Origin: Streptacidiphilus albus JL83 | GTDB lineage: Bacteria > Actinomycetota > Actinomycetes > Streptomycetales > Streptomycetaceae | DNA: 64,000 bases | Direction of reading: 5' to 3' | Assembly: GCF_000744705.1 (NCBI RefSeq) | Contig: NZ_JQML01000001.1 | Location: 744,001 to 808,000 of the forward strand | Shown here: piece by piece, positions 40,374-61,534 of the stretch | How positions within the stretch are numbered: position 1 is the stretch's first letter | Layout: every line of letters starts with the position of its first letter | Notes under the pieces: model-generated | Database searches by the model: none | What the model was told of the DNA's origin: nothing | What the model saw: only the letters and a program-made list of their open reading frames with translations | Program-made: the position numbers and the translations under genes

Positions 40374-41185
40374 ATGACAAGTACCTCCTTTTCGCTTGTG
40401 GACCCTCTGCTCGCCCTGGGGCTGACCTTGTACGAGGCGCGCGTGTACATCGCCCTGGCGAACCGCAGCGGAATGTCTGCGGCGCAGGTCGCGACCGCCG
40501 CACGGATCCCACGGCAGCGTGTCTACGACGTCCTGGAGAGCCTGGAGGACAAGAGCCTCGTGGTCCGGCACGACCTGCGCCCGGCCCGCTTCGACGCCAT
40601 CGACCCCCAGCGCGGCATCACCCGCCTGATCGACACGGGCAGGCAGCTGGCCGTCGACGTCGTCGCGCAGCTGCGCCCCGCCTGGCTCGCGGCGCGGGCG
40701 GGACAGTCCGGCCCCGGTCGGCCTGCGGTCCCCGGGGCCGGGTGGTCCTGGCCGAGTCCGGCCAGTGGTGCCAAGCCGCCCAGCACTCGGTCCTGGCCAC
40801 CGCCTGCCCGCCGTTCGAGGGCATCGGGGACGCGTCGTGGATCGAGCGCGTGGACCAGCTCACCGCCGCCGGCGGCACCGTCCGCTGCATCTACCACAGC
40901 GACATCCTCCAGGACCCGGCCCTCCTGGCCAGCGCACGCGACTTCGCACAGGCCGGCGAGGTCTCGCGGGTCACTCGTGATGTGCCCACCCGGATGATCC
41001 TCACCGACGGCAGCAGGGCCCTGCTGCCGGTGCTGCACTCCAGGCAGAGCCCGGCCGCCACTCCCATGCTGCTGATCGACGACCCGAAGGTGATCACCGG
41101 ACTGGAGGAGTCGTTCGAATCACTCTGGGCCCATGCCGCACCCCTCTACGAGGAAGCCGGAGCCAGGCCCCGCCCCCGGAGATGA
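40374..41185 (+). pseudogene. TrmB-family transcriptional regulator, frameshifted (about 270 aa if repaired)
   Basis: Codons from ATG 40374 encode a TrmB winged helix (DPLLALGLTLYEARVYIALANRSGMSAAQVATAARIPRQRVYDVLESLEDKSLV) and a coiled coil. Between about 40700 and 40740 the frame breaks. The effector domain (RGRVVLAESGQW, TVRCIYHSDILQDPALL, PTRMILTDGSRALLPVL, ESFESLWAHAAPLYEEAG) continues in the -1 frame to a TGA at 41185. One extra base in the CCCCGGGGCC area restores a normal-length TrmB protein. Such proteins sense sugars or other ligands; the target is unknown. Confidence 0.8.
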
Positions 41186-41219
41186 GCCGGAACCGGGGCC
41201 GGCAGCGTGACCTGCCCCG

Positions 41220-41834
41220 CTACGGCGCCAGCAGCGGGAGCAGCACCTCGTCGACCACGGCCCTGACCTCCTCGTCGGGGACGGGGCCGCGGTCGATGGA
41301 CTCCGCCACGATCAGTCGCGGGCCGATGGCCGCGGTGCGGGCGGTGGCGCGCTCGGGGGCGGCCTGGCCACGCCCGACCGCAGTGAGCATGCAGTCGAGC
41401 AGGACGCTGCGGTGCGGCAGGATGACCTGGTCCATGACCTGGGCGAAGAGCTCGGGATGGCGGGGGCGCTGGGTCAGCAGGGGCCGCAGGGCGCGTCCGC
41501 GCGGTTCCTCCAGCAGCCGGGCGAACTTGGTGAGCAGGAACAGCAGGTCACCCCGCAGGGTCCCGGTGTCCGGCGCGGTGAGTCGGCCCAGCCCGGCGTC
41601 CTCGTCCTTGAGCGCGGCCAGGACGAGCTCGGCGGTGGTGCTCCAGCGCCGGTACAGCACCGACTTGCCGGTGCCGGCCCTGGGAGCGATCCTCTCGAAG
41701 CTCAGTTCCTCGAAGCTGGTCGCGGCCAGTTCCTCCAGCGTCGCCCGGTAGATCGCCTGGGTCAGCTCCACCCCCCGGCGGCGGGTAACGGGGGCGTGGA
41801 GCTGCGGGGATGGCGTCGCAGCAGAGGCAGTCAC
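41220..41834 (-). CDS. TetR family transcriptional regulator
   Basis: A protein of 204 residues from GTG 41834; TTG 41906 would add 24. The N-terminal helix-turn-helix (QAIYRATLEELAATSFEELSFERIAPRAGTGKSVLYRRWSTTAELVLAALK) is typical for TetR. The C-terminal ligand domain matches the TetR_C group with a LLTQRPRHPELFAQVMDQVILPHR helix. It is divergent from an NTF2-like gene, and a perfect 19-bp inverted repeat (41876-41894) lies between them, so autoregulation and control of that gene are likely. Confidence 0.9.
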   Translation of the reverse strand: MTASAATPSPQLHAPVTRRRGVELTQAIYRATLEELAATSFEELSFERIAPRAGTGKSVLYRRWSTTAELVLAALKDEDAGLGRLTAPDTGTLRGDLLFLLTKFARLLEEPRGRALRPLLTQRPRHPELFAQVMDQVILPHRSVLLDCMLTAVGRGQAAPERATARTAAIGPRLIVAESIDRGPVPDEEVRAVVDEVLLPLLAP

Positions 41835-41875
41835 CCTTCCCGTTATAGCCGTCGGCAGCCGTTCGCGTCGAACGG

Positions 41876-41894
41876 TCCACCGAGGTACGGTGGA
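41876..41894. promoter_or_regulatory. Inverted repeat, candidate TetR operator
   Basis: TCCACCG-AGGTA-CGGTGGA, perfect 7-bp arms, lies in the tetR/NTF2-like divergent spacer. A smaller repeat GTTCG-CGT-CGAAC is at 41861-41873. Confidence 0.6.
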
Positions 41895-41937
41895 TTTAAG
41901 AAACAACCTCGTCCTCTATCTACGGGAGCCCTGCACC

Positions 41938-42516
41938 ATGGACGCACGCCTTGAGGACCGCGCCGCGATCGCCGATCTGATGACCGGTTGGATGCACCGC
42001 GACCTGGGCGAGTGGGACCGGCTGCGCGGCCTGTTCCACCCCGGCGCGACCATCGCCATCACCTGGTTCGACGGCCTGGCCAGCGACTTCGTCGACGGAT
42101 CGGCCCGGATGGGCGCCTCCGGCCTACGGAGCAAGCACCTCATCACCCACCCGCAGATCACCTTCAACGGGGACCGCGCCCTGGTGCAGACCAACGCGAT
42201 GATCATCGCCGAGAACCCGGTCCTGGAGCTCGGCGCAACCGCCCACAACCGCTTCCTGGACCAGGTCGAGAAGCGTGACGGCGGCTGGCGCATCAGCCGC
42301 CGCGACAGCAGCTACGACATGAGCTACTTCAACTTCCTGACCGAGGGCCGGCAAGCCGACGAGCAGGAGGTCCGCCGCTTCCCGCGCGAGTACGCCGCCC
42401 TGGCCTACCTGCTGGAGAAGTCCGGCTTCCCCGTCGTGCGCGAGTTCCCCACCCGCGACAGCGCCCTGGAAGCCGAGATCAAGGCCGCCGGCGCCGCCTG
42501 GCTCAGCAAGGCCTGA
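41938..42516 (+). CDS. NTF2-like / SnoaL-like domain protein
   Basis: A 192-residue protein with the cone-like NTF2 fold: LEDRAAIADLMTGWMHRDLGEWDRLRGLFHPGATIAITWFDG, then THPQITFNGDRALVQTNAMII and RFLDQVEKRDGGWRISRRDSSYDMSYF. Relatives include ketosteroid-isomerase-like and aromatic dioxygenase small-subunit-like proteins. Its role could be an isomerase, a dehydratase or plain binding. GGGAG precedes ATG 41938. It is probably under control of the divergent TetR. Confidence 0.85.
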   Translation: MDARLEDRAAIADLMTGWMHRDLGEWDRLRGLFHPGATIAITWFDGLASDFVDGSARMGASGLRSKHLITHPQITFNGDRALVQTNAMIIAENPVLELGATAHNRFLDQVEKRDGGWRISRRDSSYDMSYFNFLTEGRQADEQEVRRFPREYAALAYLLEKSGFPVVREFPTRDSALEAEIKAAGAAWLSKA

Positions 42517-42578
42517 CCCACTTCCCCGACCACCCCGCACCACTCCCCAGACGGGCCTTCGGCCCACGGGCGCCCCGT

Positions 42579-43634
42579 TCAGGAACCCCGGCGCCACCTC
42601 GACGTGCGTCGGCGCTTGACGCCTGCTGCGAAGCCGGCGAGCGCGGCGGCGCTCGGGGCACAGTCGTCGAGCGAAACCGGATCGCCCATGGCCACGACGA
42701 TCTTCCGGGAGCCCCGGTACGGCTCGCGGCCGTGGGCCGTCAGGATGTTGTCGACGATCATCACGTCGCCCGGCCGCCAGCTCTCCCGGACCGTCGCGTC
42801 GCGGTACGCCGCGTCGATCGTCGCGATGTCCTCGCGCGTGACGGGAGTACCGTCGCCGCACGAGGTGCCGAACGGCAGGTTCTCCGCGCCGAAGTCCTCG
42901 GCCAGGACTTCGCGGACGTCGGGGTCGAGGGACCATTCGTTCCAGAAGACCATGTGGTTGAACCAGACCTCCGCTCCCGTGCGCGGGTGCCGGATCGTCG
43001 CGGTCCGGCGCTGGACGGTCCGGAGGTGTCCGTCGGCGCACCACTCGTGCGCGGTCAGGTTCCTGCGGCAGTACTCCGCGACGGCCGCCCGGTCCTCGGT
43101 GCCGAACGCCGTCTGCCACGACAGGCCGAGATGCTCGCCGTAGTTGCGCACCAGCCCCCAGCCGTGCTCGCGGAAGCGGTCGGCCAGCGGGGCGGGGATG
43201 TTCCTCAGGACCTTGCGGACATCGGTGACCGGCGTGGCCCCGCCCTCGTCCGGCGCAATCAGGCACCCGAACACCAGGAGACCCGGGAACTCCAGGGCGT
43301 AGCTGTTCTCGTTGTGCGGCCGGATGGACTGCTGTGGCGGGAGATCGGTCGAGGAGAAGACATCGGAGCCGAAGTGGCTGCGGGGCGTCGCCTTCTCCTT
43401 GTAGGACGCGGCCTCGGTCACGACCGTGTCGCGGACGGCGGCGAAGTCCTCGACGCTGCGGACCGGCAGTCCGCGCAGATACAGCGCTCCGTGCTCGTCC
43501 AGGCCCCGGCGGATCTCGTCACGATGGTCCACGAGCCATGCGCGGGCCTGCCCCAGGCACATCTCAGGGACATGCGCGGTGACGGGCTTTCCGGGGGTGG
43601 CGATCCACTGCGGTGCCGTCGATGTCGTGCTCAT
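42579..43634 (-). CDS. TauD/TfdA (SyrP-like) Fe(II)/2-oxoglutarate dioxygenase
   Basis: A 351-residue 2-oxoglutarate oxygenase. The metal triad is visible: His107-x-Glu109 (PHNENSY) and His301 ([10 protein letters not shown]), with Arg just after for 2-oxoglutarate. Its closest shape is the SyrP/TauD group that hydroxylates amino acids on NRPS carrier domains or after release. ATG 43634 overlaps the stop of the NRPS/MFS gene (ATGA), which ties it to the peptide. Use of Glu in the HxE position is less common than Asp. The stop lies 62 bp from the convergent NTF2-like gene, so the operon ends here. Confidence 0.92.
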   Translation of the reverse strand: MSTTSTAPQWIATPGKPVTAHVPEMCLGQARAWLVDHRDEIRRGLDEHGALYLRGLPVRSVEDFAAVRDTVVTEAASYKEKATPRSHFGSDVFSSTDLPPQQSIRPHNENSYALEFPGLLVFGCLIAPDEGGATPVTDVRKVLRNIPAPLADRFREHGWGLVRNYGEHLGLSWQTAFGTEDRAAVAEYCRRNLTAHEWCADGHLRTVQRRTATIRHPRTGAEVWFNHMVFWNEWSLDPDVREVLAEDFGAENLPFGTSCGDGTPVTREDIATIDAAYRDATVRESWRPGDVMIVDNILTAHGREPYRGSRKIVVAMGDPVSLDDCAPSAAALAGFAAGVKRRRTSRWRRGS

Positions 43635-46600
43635 GAGTTCCTCTCCGATCCGAGTCGTGCTCCACGCCCGAGGGCTGCGAGGCCGACGACGTCGTCAGGC
43701 AACGCGTCCGGCAGGTCGTCGTCGAAGCGGGCGACCGCCCGGAACCGGCCGGCCAGGCCGACGATCACCAGCGAGATCAGTCCGCAGACCATGTACAGCA
43801 GGCCGAGCCCTCGGCCGGGGCCGGTCCCGATCACCGCGCCGACGCTTGCGGCGAGTACCCCGTGCGGGGCCACCAACGGATCCAGCAGCCTCGTCCCCAG
43901 GGGGACGAGCAGTCCGAGGCCGATCGGCAGGGTGGCGTTGGCGGCCATGGTGTTGACCGCGAAGACCCGGCCCTGGAAGCGCTGCGGGACCTTGGTCTGG
44001 ACGATGGTGGTGATGATCCCGTTGACGAGTACCAGGCAGAACAGGAGCCCGAAAGCGCCGACAGCGACCTCGGCGGCGTTCGGCCGGAGCCCCGCGACCA
44101 GCGCCGACAGGCCCATCAGCACGGTCAGGACCCTGATCCCGACCATCCGGCGCCGGCGCGGGCCGCCCCACACGGCCATGGCCAGGCCGCCGCCGACCGC
44201 GCCCGCGCCGCCCGCGACGAGGACGGCGGCGGTCGCCGGCAGCGACGAGAAGGACAGGACGAGCGGGCCGACCATCACGGTCAGCGGGATGAGGAACATC
44301 CCGACCGCCGCGAGCAGGATCAGCAGGCCGCGGAAGGCACTCCGCCCCAGGACGAACCGGAAGCCCTCGGCGATCTCCGCGGCCATCGACTCCCGGCGGT
44401 GGCCACCCATCGTCGCCGGGAACCGCACCGCGGCGATCACCGCGACGGCCACGAGATAGCTCGCGACGTCGAACACCAGGATCCCGCGCAGACCGATCCC
44501 GACCAGCAGTCCGGCGGCCACCATCGGCACGAGGAACTGGGCCGTCCCGTTGGAGAGCTGGACCATGCCGTTCGCGTGCCCGAGATAGCGCTTGGGCGCC
44601 AGTTGCGGAATCGCCGCGTCATAGGCGATGCGCTGGAACGTCAACGCTGTCGACAACGCGCAGATCAGGACGTAGACGTGCCACATCCGCAGTGATCCGG
44701 ACCAGACCAGCGCCAGCAGTACCGCTTGGATCCCACCGCAGGCGAGATCGCCCGCCATCATGACCCGGCGACGGTCCAGGCGGTCGACGACCGCCCCGGC
44801 CAGCGGCGCGACGAGGATGCCGGGGGCCAGCGCGAACAGGGCGATCAGGCTGAACTTCGTCACCGAACCGGTGGTGCGGAAGATCCAGATCGGGAGGGCG
44901 AACTCGGTCAGCGCGGAGCCGGTGATCGAGACCAGCTGTCCGAGGGCGACGGCCGCGAACCGTCCCAGGCTGGGCCGGGGACCATCGGACGACGCGGCGG
45001 ACTTCGAGGGAGTCGCAGTGTCGGCGGCCGTCGGCTCGGGCTGCCGCGCAGCCCCGGCCCCGTCGTGCAGCGACCAGTCGGCACCGCGCCCGGCGCAGGT
45101 CAGCTCCGCGCGATCGCCGGAAGCGATGGCGGGATGGACCGTGGTGATGATCTGGGCGAGCTCCTCGGCACGGTACTTGGGGAAGAAGTGCCCCGCTTCC
45201 CTGATCGTCACCAGCTCGGTGGTGTCGCCGAGGAAGCCCCACTCCCGGAATCGCTCCTGATGGAACTCGGTCGCGGGATCGAGTTCGCCGACCACGGAGA
45301 TGACGGGCGCCCCGATCCGCACGGGGCTCCCCCGGAACAGCTCCGTGAAGTAGTCGAAGCTCAGCTGGCCGTCCCGGCGCATCGCCTGGACGACCGCCAG
45401 GAGCTCTTCCTCTTCGAGCCCTGAGACATCCGCCCCGAGCCCCTGCAGCCCGACGGCTTCGGCGCGATCGCCGCCGATCCGCTCCAGGAAGTCAAAGATC
45501 CGGTTGAACCCGGACATCCGCCCCGGCAGCCGCGCCGCGGGGAAGACACCGCCGAGGTACAGAGCCGACAGGTCACGGCCGGCGGTGGTCAGCCGCTGGG
45601 CGATGGCCACGGCCAGCGCGCCGCCGGGTCCGCAGTGCCCGTACAGGACCAGCGGCCCCCGCACCGCAGCGAGGATCTCGGCCACGCACAGGTCGGCGAG
45701 TTCGCCGATGGGCAGCTGCTCCTCGATCACCCCGGCCTCGTGTCCGGGTACTGCCACCGAGTAGAGGCTGTAGCCGGGCGGAAGGGCATCGGCGAGCGGC
45801 TGGTACACGACCGCGTTCGCACCGCCGTGCGGCAGGCACACGAAGGTGGCCTGCCGCTGCTCGTCCGCAATCACCGCCGTGAGCTCCTGGAGCAGCCGAC
45901 GACGCGCCGCACCACCGCTCCCGTCTCCCCCGCCGCCCCCGTCCGCGAGGAGTGCGGCGATCTTGGCCACCGTCGGGTGCTTGAAGACGTCGACCACCCG
46001 GATCCGGCCGCCGATCTCCGGGAACGCGCGGCGGATCCGGGCCACCACCTGCGTGGCCAGCAAGGAGTGCCCGCCCAGGGCGAAGAAGTCGTCCTCGGCG
46101 CCGACCCGGTCGAGCTCCAGCACCTCGCACCAGACGGTCGCGACGGCCCGCTCGGTGTCCGTCGCCGGCTCCCGGAACCCGGTCTCCTGCTCGGGCCGCT
46201 CCGCGTCCGGATCGGGCAGGGCCCGGCGGTCGACCTTTCCGTGCGCCTGGAGCGGGAACGCCTCCATCCAGACGAACCTCGCGGGCACCATGTATTCCGG
46301 CAGACTGCCGAGAAGGTGGCTGCGCAGATCGGCGGCGGCCACGTCGGCGCGGCCCTCCGTCCGTTCCAGGTAGGCGACCAGTCGCTCGTTCCCCGCGTGG
46401 CCGCGCAGCTCGACGACGGCCTGCCCGACCTCGGCGAGCTCGGCCAACGCGAGCTCGATCTCCGCCAGTTCGACGCGGTACCCGCGAATCTTCACCTGGT
46501 GGTCACGGCGGCCCCGGAACTCCAGTACCCCGTCGGGCAGCCAGCGCACCAGGTCTCCGGTGCGGTAGAGGCGGCCTCCCGTCGGGCCGAAGGGGTCGGC

Positions 46601-49212
46601 GACGAAGCGTTCCGAGGTCAGGCCCGGTCTGCCCAGGTAGCCACGGGCCAGCGTGTCCCCGCCTATGTAGAGCTCTCCCACGATCCCTGGAGGAACCGGC
46701 CGCAGCCGGTCGTCCAGGACCCGCACCCGGACGTCGGGCAGCGGCTTCCCGATCGGCACCGTCACACTGCTGTCGGCGCCGTCCGGAACGACCTCGTGCA
46801 CCGTGACGGCCACGACCGTCTCGGTCGGGCCGTAACTGTTGAACACCGCGCACCGGCCCTCGGCCGCCAGTCCCCGCGCCCACTGCGCGGGTGATGCCTC
46901 GCCGGCGAGGATCAGCGCACGGCGCGGCAGCAGGCTCCGCGGGTCCACCTCGACGCCGAGCGAGGTCAGGTGGGACGGCGTCATCTTCAGGTAGTCCAGG
47001 CCGATGCGTTCCACGGCCTCGGCCAGTTCGGTTCCGGATGACCGGCGCGGGAGCAGGTGCAGGCAGCCGCCCGTGGTCAGCGGCAGGTAGAACATCAGCA
47101 TGCTGAAGTCGAAGGACAGTGACTGCAGGAGGCCGTAACGCCCTCCCGGTTCGATCCGCAGCACCTCCTTGATCTCATCGAGGTAGGCCACGATCCGGCG
47201 GTGTTCGACGGCGACGCCCTTGGGCCGGCCCGTCGTTCCCGAGGTGTAGATGACGTACGCCAGGTCACCCGCGGACGCGACCGGCGCCAGCTCCGCGTCG
47301 CGCTCCTCGGCCACGGACTCGCGCTCGACGTCGATCGCGAGGACCGTCCCGGCGAAGCCGGGGACCTTCGAGCGGTTCGCGGAGTCGGTGACCAGCACCG
47401 CGGTGCCGGAGTCGGAGAGCACGTACTCAAGGCGGTCCCGCGGCTGCTCCAGGTCCAGCGGCAGGTACGCGCCTCCTGCCTTGAGTACGCCCAGGACCGC
47501 GACCGCCAGTTCCAAGGACTGCTCCAGGCCGATCGCCACCAGGGTGTCGGGGCCGACTCCGAGCGCGCGCAGCCGCCGGGCCATCCCGGTGGCCCGGCGG
47601 TCCAGCTCTCCATGGGTCAACGACTCGGTTCCGAGGACGAGCGCGGGGTCGTCCGGCGCGATCGCCGCACGGGCCCGGATGAGTCGGTCCAGCGTCGCGT
47701 GGGTCGGCTTCCCGACGGACTGCCCGGACCACGGGCCGAGGATCAGGTCGGCGTCCGCGGGCGCCAACATCGGCAGCTCGGACAGCCTCAGGTCGGGCTC
47801 GGCCACTGCGGCGCGCATCATGGCTTCCCAGGCCATCGCGAGACGCTCGACCGTCGAGGCGGCGAACAGGTCGGTGCGATAGGTGATGAAACCGGTCAGG
47901 CCGTCCGGCGTCCGACTCATGTAGGCCGCGAGATCGAACTGGGTACTCTCGCCGCCGACCTCGAAGGGCTCGATGGCGAGCTCCCGCACCGATCGCACGG
48001 TGCCCGCGCTGGCGGATCCGGAGAGGTTGTCCAGGGCGAACGTCGTCTGGAACACCGCGGAACGGCTCGCGTCGCGTGCGCCGCCGAGTTCGGCGACGAC
48101 CCGGTCGAACGGGAGGTTCTGGTGCGCGAACGCGTCCAGCGCGGTCTCCTGCGTCCGGGACAGCAGGGCGCCGAAACTCGGGTCGTCAGCGACCCGGGCC
48201 CGCAGGGCCAGCATGTTGACGAAGGAACCGACGACTCCTTCGAGCTCGCGGTACGGCCGACCGGCGACGGGCGACCCGACGGCGAAGTCGTCCTGGCCGC
48301 AGACCCGGGCGAGCAGGGCCTGGAACCCGGCCATCAGGGTCGTGTAGAGCGTCGCGCCGTGAGTACGGCCGAGTTCGTCCAGCGCCTCGGCCAGCCCGCG
48401 GTCCCAGGAGAAGAGGTGGGCTGCGCCGTCGAAGCGCTGCTCGGCGGGACGCGGACGGTCGCACGGGAGATCGAGGTTGGGCACGCCGGCCAGTTGGGCG
48501 CGCCAGTACCCGATGTCGGGACCTGCGGCCGCACCGGCCAGCCGGTCCCGCTCCCAGATCGCGAAGTCCCCGAATTGGACCGGAAGCGCCGTCAGGTCCG
48601 CCGGGGTGCCGCTGCGCGCGGCGTCGAGCAGGGCGCGGAGTTCGTCCTGGATGATCAGCAGCGTCTGGCCGTCGCCGATGATGTGGTGCATGGCGAACAC
48701 CAGCACGTGGTCGTCGTGGTCGAGGCGGGCCAGCGCGGATCGGAACAGCGGTCCGGTGTCGAGGTCGAAGCCACGATCCGTGACCTCGGCCAGCACGCGG
48801 CGCGCCTCCGCCATCCGCTCCTCGGTCGGTCCGGCGCCGTCGGCCAGGTCCACGAGCCGCAGCCGAGCCGGGGAGACGTCGTCGATCACGAGCTCCGGAC
48901 GGCCGTCGGCCGTCGCCGGGAACCTCATCCGGAGGCTCTCGTGCCGCGTCGCGAGCCCGGTCAAGGCCGACTCCACGGACGATGCGTCGAGGTTGCCCTT
49001 GATCCGCCAGGCGAATGCAAGCACGTAGGCAGCGGTTCCCGGGGTGAGTTGCTCCGTGAACCACATGCGCTCCTGTCCGCTCGACAGGGGGACGACGCCA
49101 TCCGCCGGGCGCGCGACGACGGACCTCGCGGGTACCGCGCGCCCCCGGAGCCGTTGCGCCAGGACGGCTCGCTTGTCGTCGGACAGGGTCGCTGTCCGAC
49201 TCGACAGGTCAG

Positions 49213-49216
<4 letters not shown>
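43631..49216 (-). CDS. NRPS termination module C-A-T-TE fused to an MFS transporter
   Basis: A 1861-residue protein. Domains: condensation (about 40-480, HHIIGDG near 179), adenylation (about 505-1000), carrier ([12 protein letters not shown] near 1050), thioesterase (about 1115-1365) and a C-terminal MFS transporter (about 1400-1840, a dozen membrane helices). The C-domain is of the LCL type. The adenylation code reads D-F-L-S-I-A-S-V-A-(K), which I cannot assign. The thioesterase elbow reads YGHCGPGG with Cys1195 in place of the usual Ser (GHSxG). The MFS half resembles a drug/peptide exporter and may remove the product. Its ATG overlaps the stop of the larger NRPS. Confidence 0.95.
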
Positions 49217-60723
<11,507 letters not shown>

Positions 60724-60805
60724 GGCGGATTGCTCCTCGGTACATCTGCTGTGGTGGAGGCGTTGTCGCGAAAGCCGTGCTGAAGCGGGGGTGGGGGCCT
60801 CCCGC

Positions 60806-61018
60806 CTACACGTCGCTCATCGCCCGAACGAGGCTCAGCGGCCGCATGTCGGTCCACGCCTCCTCGATGAACGCGAGGCACTCGGCGCGGGTCGACTCCT
60901 CGACCGCCACCGTCCACCCGGCGGGGACGGCGATGGCTGCCGGCCACAGCGAGTACTGGCCCTCGTCGTTGACGAGAGCGACATATCGGGCGTCGGGGTC
61001 CTCGAAGGGGTTGGCCAT
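60806..61018 (-). CDS. MbtH-like NRPS accessory protein
   Basis: A 70-residue protein from ATG 61018: [26 protein letters not shown], then [14 protein letters not shown]. The NxExQxSLWP motif and the C-terminal W-TDMRP segment define MbtH. It binds adenylation domains and aids their folding and activity. It is the first gene of the NRPS operon. The frame stays open upstream through an IS6-type transposase remnant to 61564, but the MbtH ATG is the natural start. Confidence 0.95.
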   Translation of the reverse strand: MANPFEDPDARYVALVNDEGQYSLWPAAIAVPAGWTVAVEESTRAECLAFIEEAWTDMRPLSLVRAMSDV

Positions 61019-61036
61019 GATGAGCCCTTTCGTCGG

Positions 61037-61276
61037 GTGCGCTGTTGCGGACAGGTCGGCGGTGCCGGTGATGTGGTTGCAGATGGTGAAGCGGACGGTC
61101 AGTTCGAGGCCGTGTTCGCCGACGGCCGGCAGGTGTCGGCGTGGTCGGGCGTGGGGTGGGATGCCGCGGAACGCCGACGGGAACCGCCGGGCCGCGCCAA
61201 CGGAGCCGAAGCCCTTCATCGCGCGTTCCCGCCGCCTCGTCGGTCGGCGGGAGTTCTCGGCGCGGTTGTTCCAGAC
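61037..61276 (-). pseudogene. IS6-family transposase remnant (C-terminal part)
   Basis: The frame directly upstream of mbtH reads [26 protein letters not shown], then [22 protein letters not shown] and [15 protein letters not shown]. This is the C terminus of IS6-type transposases (NNRAENSHxPTRxRERxMxxF). The catalytic Asp residues and the N-terminal two thirds are absent and no terminal inverted repeat was found. No stop separates it from mbtH, so a transcript entering here could yield a fused product. Confidence 0.8.
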
Positions 61277-61411
61277 CCTGGTGGCACGTTCTCCCCATCG
61301 CAACGGCGTCGGGCCACAACGGCCCGCAAGTGCGCGGTACATGGCCCGACGATCTTGTGGGTTGATCGAGTCCGCGCGGACCCAGCCTCCTATGCGGTCG
61401 CCCCTCGCTCC

Positions 61412-61441
61412 ATGGCGTTGATATGGCGTTCGTATGGCGTT
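61412..61441. promoter_or_regulatory. Three direct repeats ATGGCGTT at exact 11-bp intervals
   Basis: ATGGCGTT occurs at 61412-61419, 61423-61430 and 61434-61441, all on one face of the helix. It lies 94-123 bp before the regulator gene and about 400 bp before mbtH on the other strand. Direct heptamers at 11-bp spacing are the hallmark of SARP-type activator sites. A palindrome GACCC-TTA-GGGTC follows at 61453-61465. Confidence 0.6.
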
Positions 61442-61534
61442 ACGGATCAGCTGACCCTTAGGGTCGGCCCAGGTCGTGCCGGAACCACGCGGCGGAACGC
61501 TCCGCGACGCGGCACGACAGACGGGGGTCGGAGC

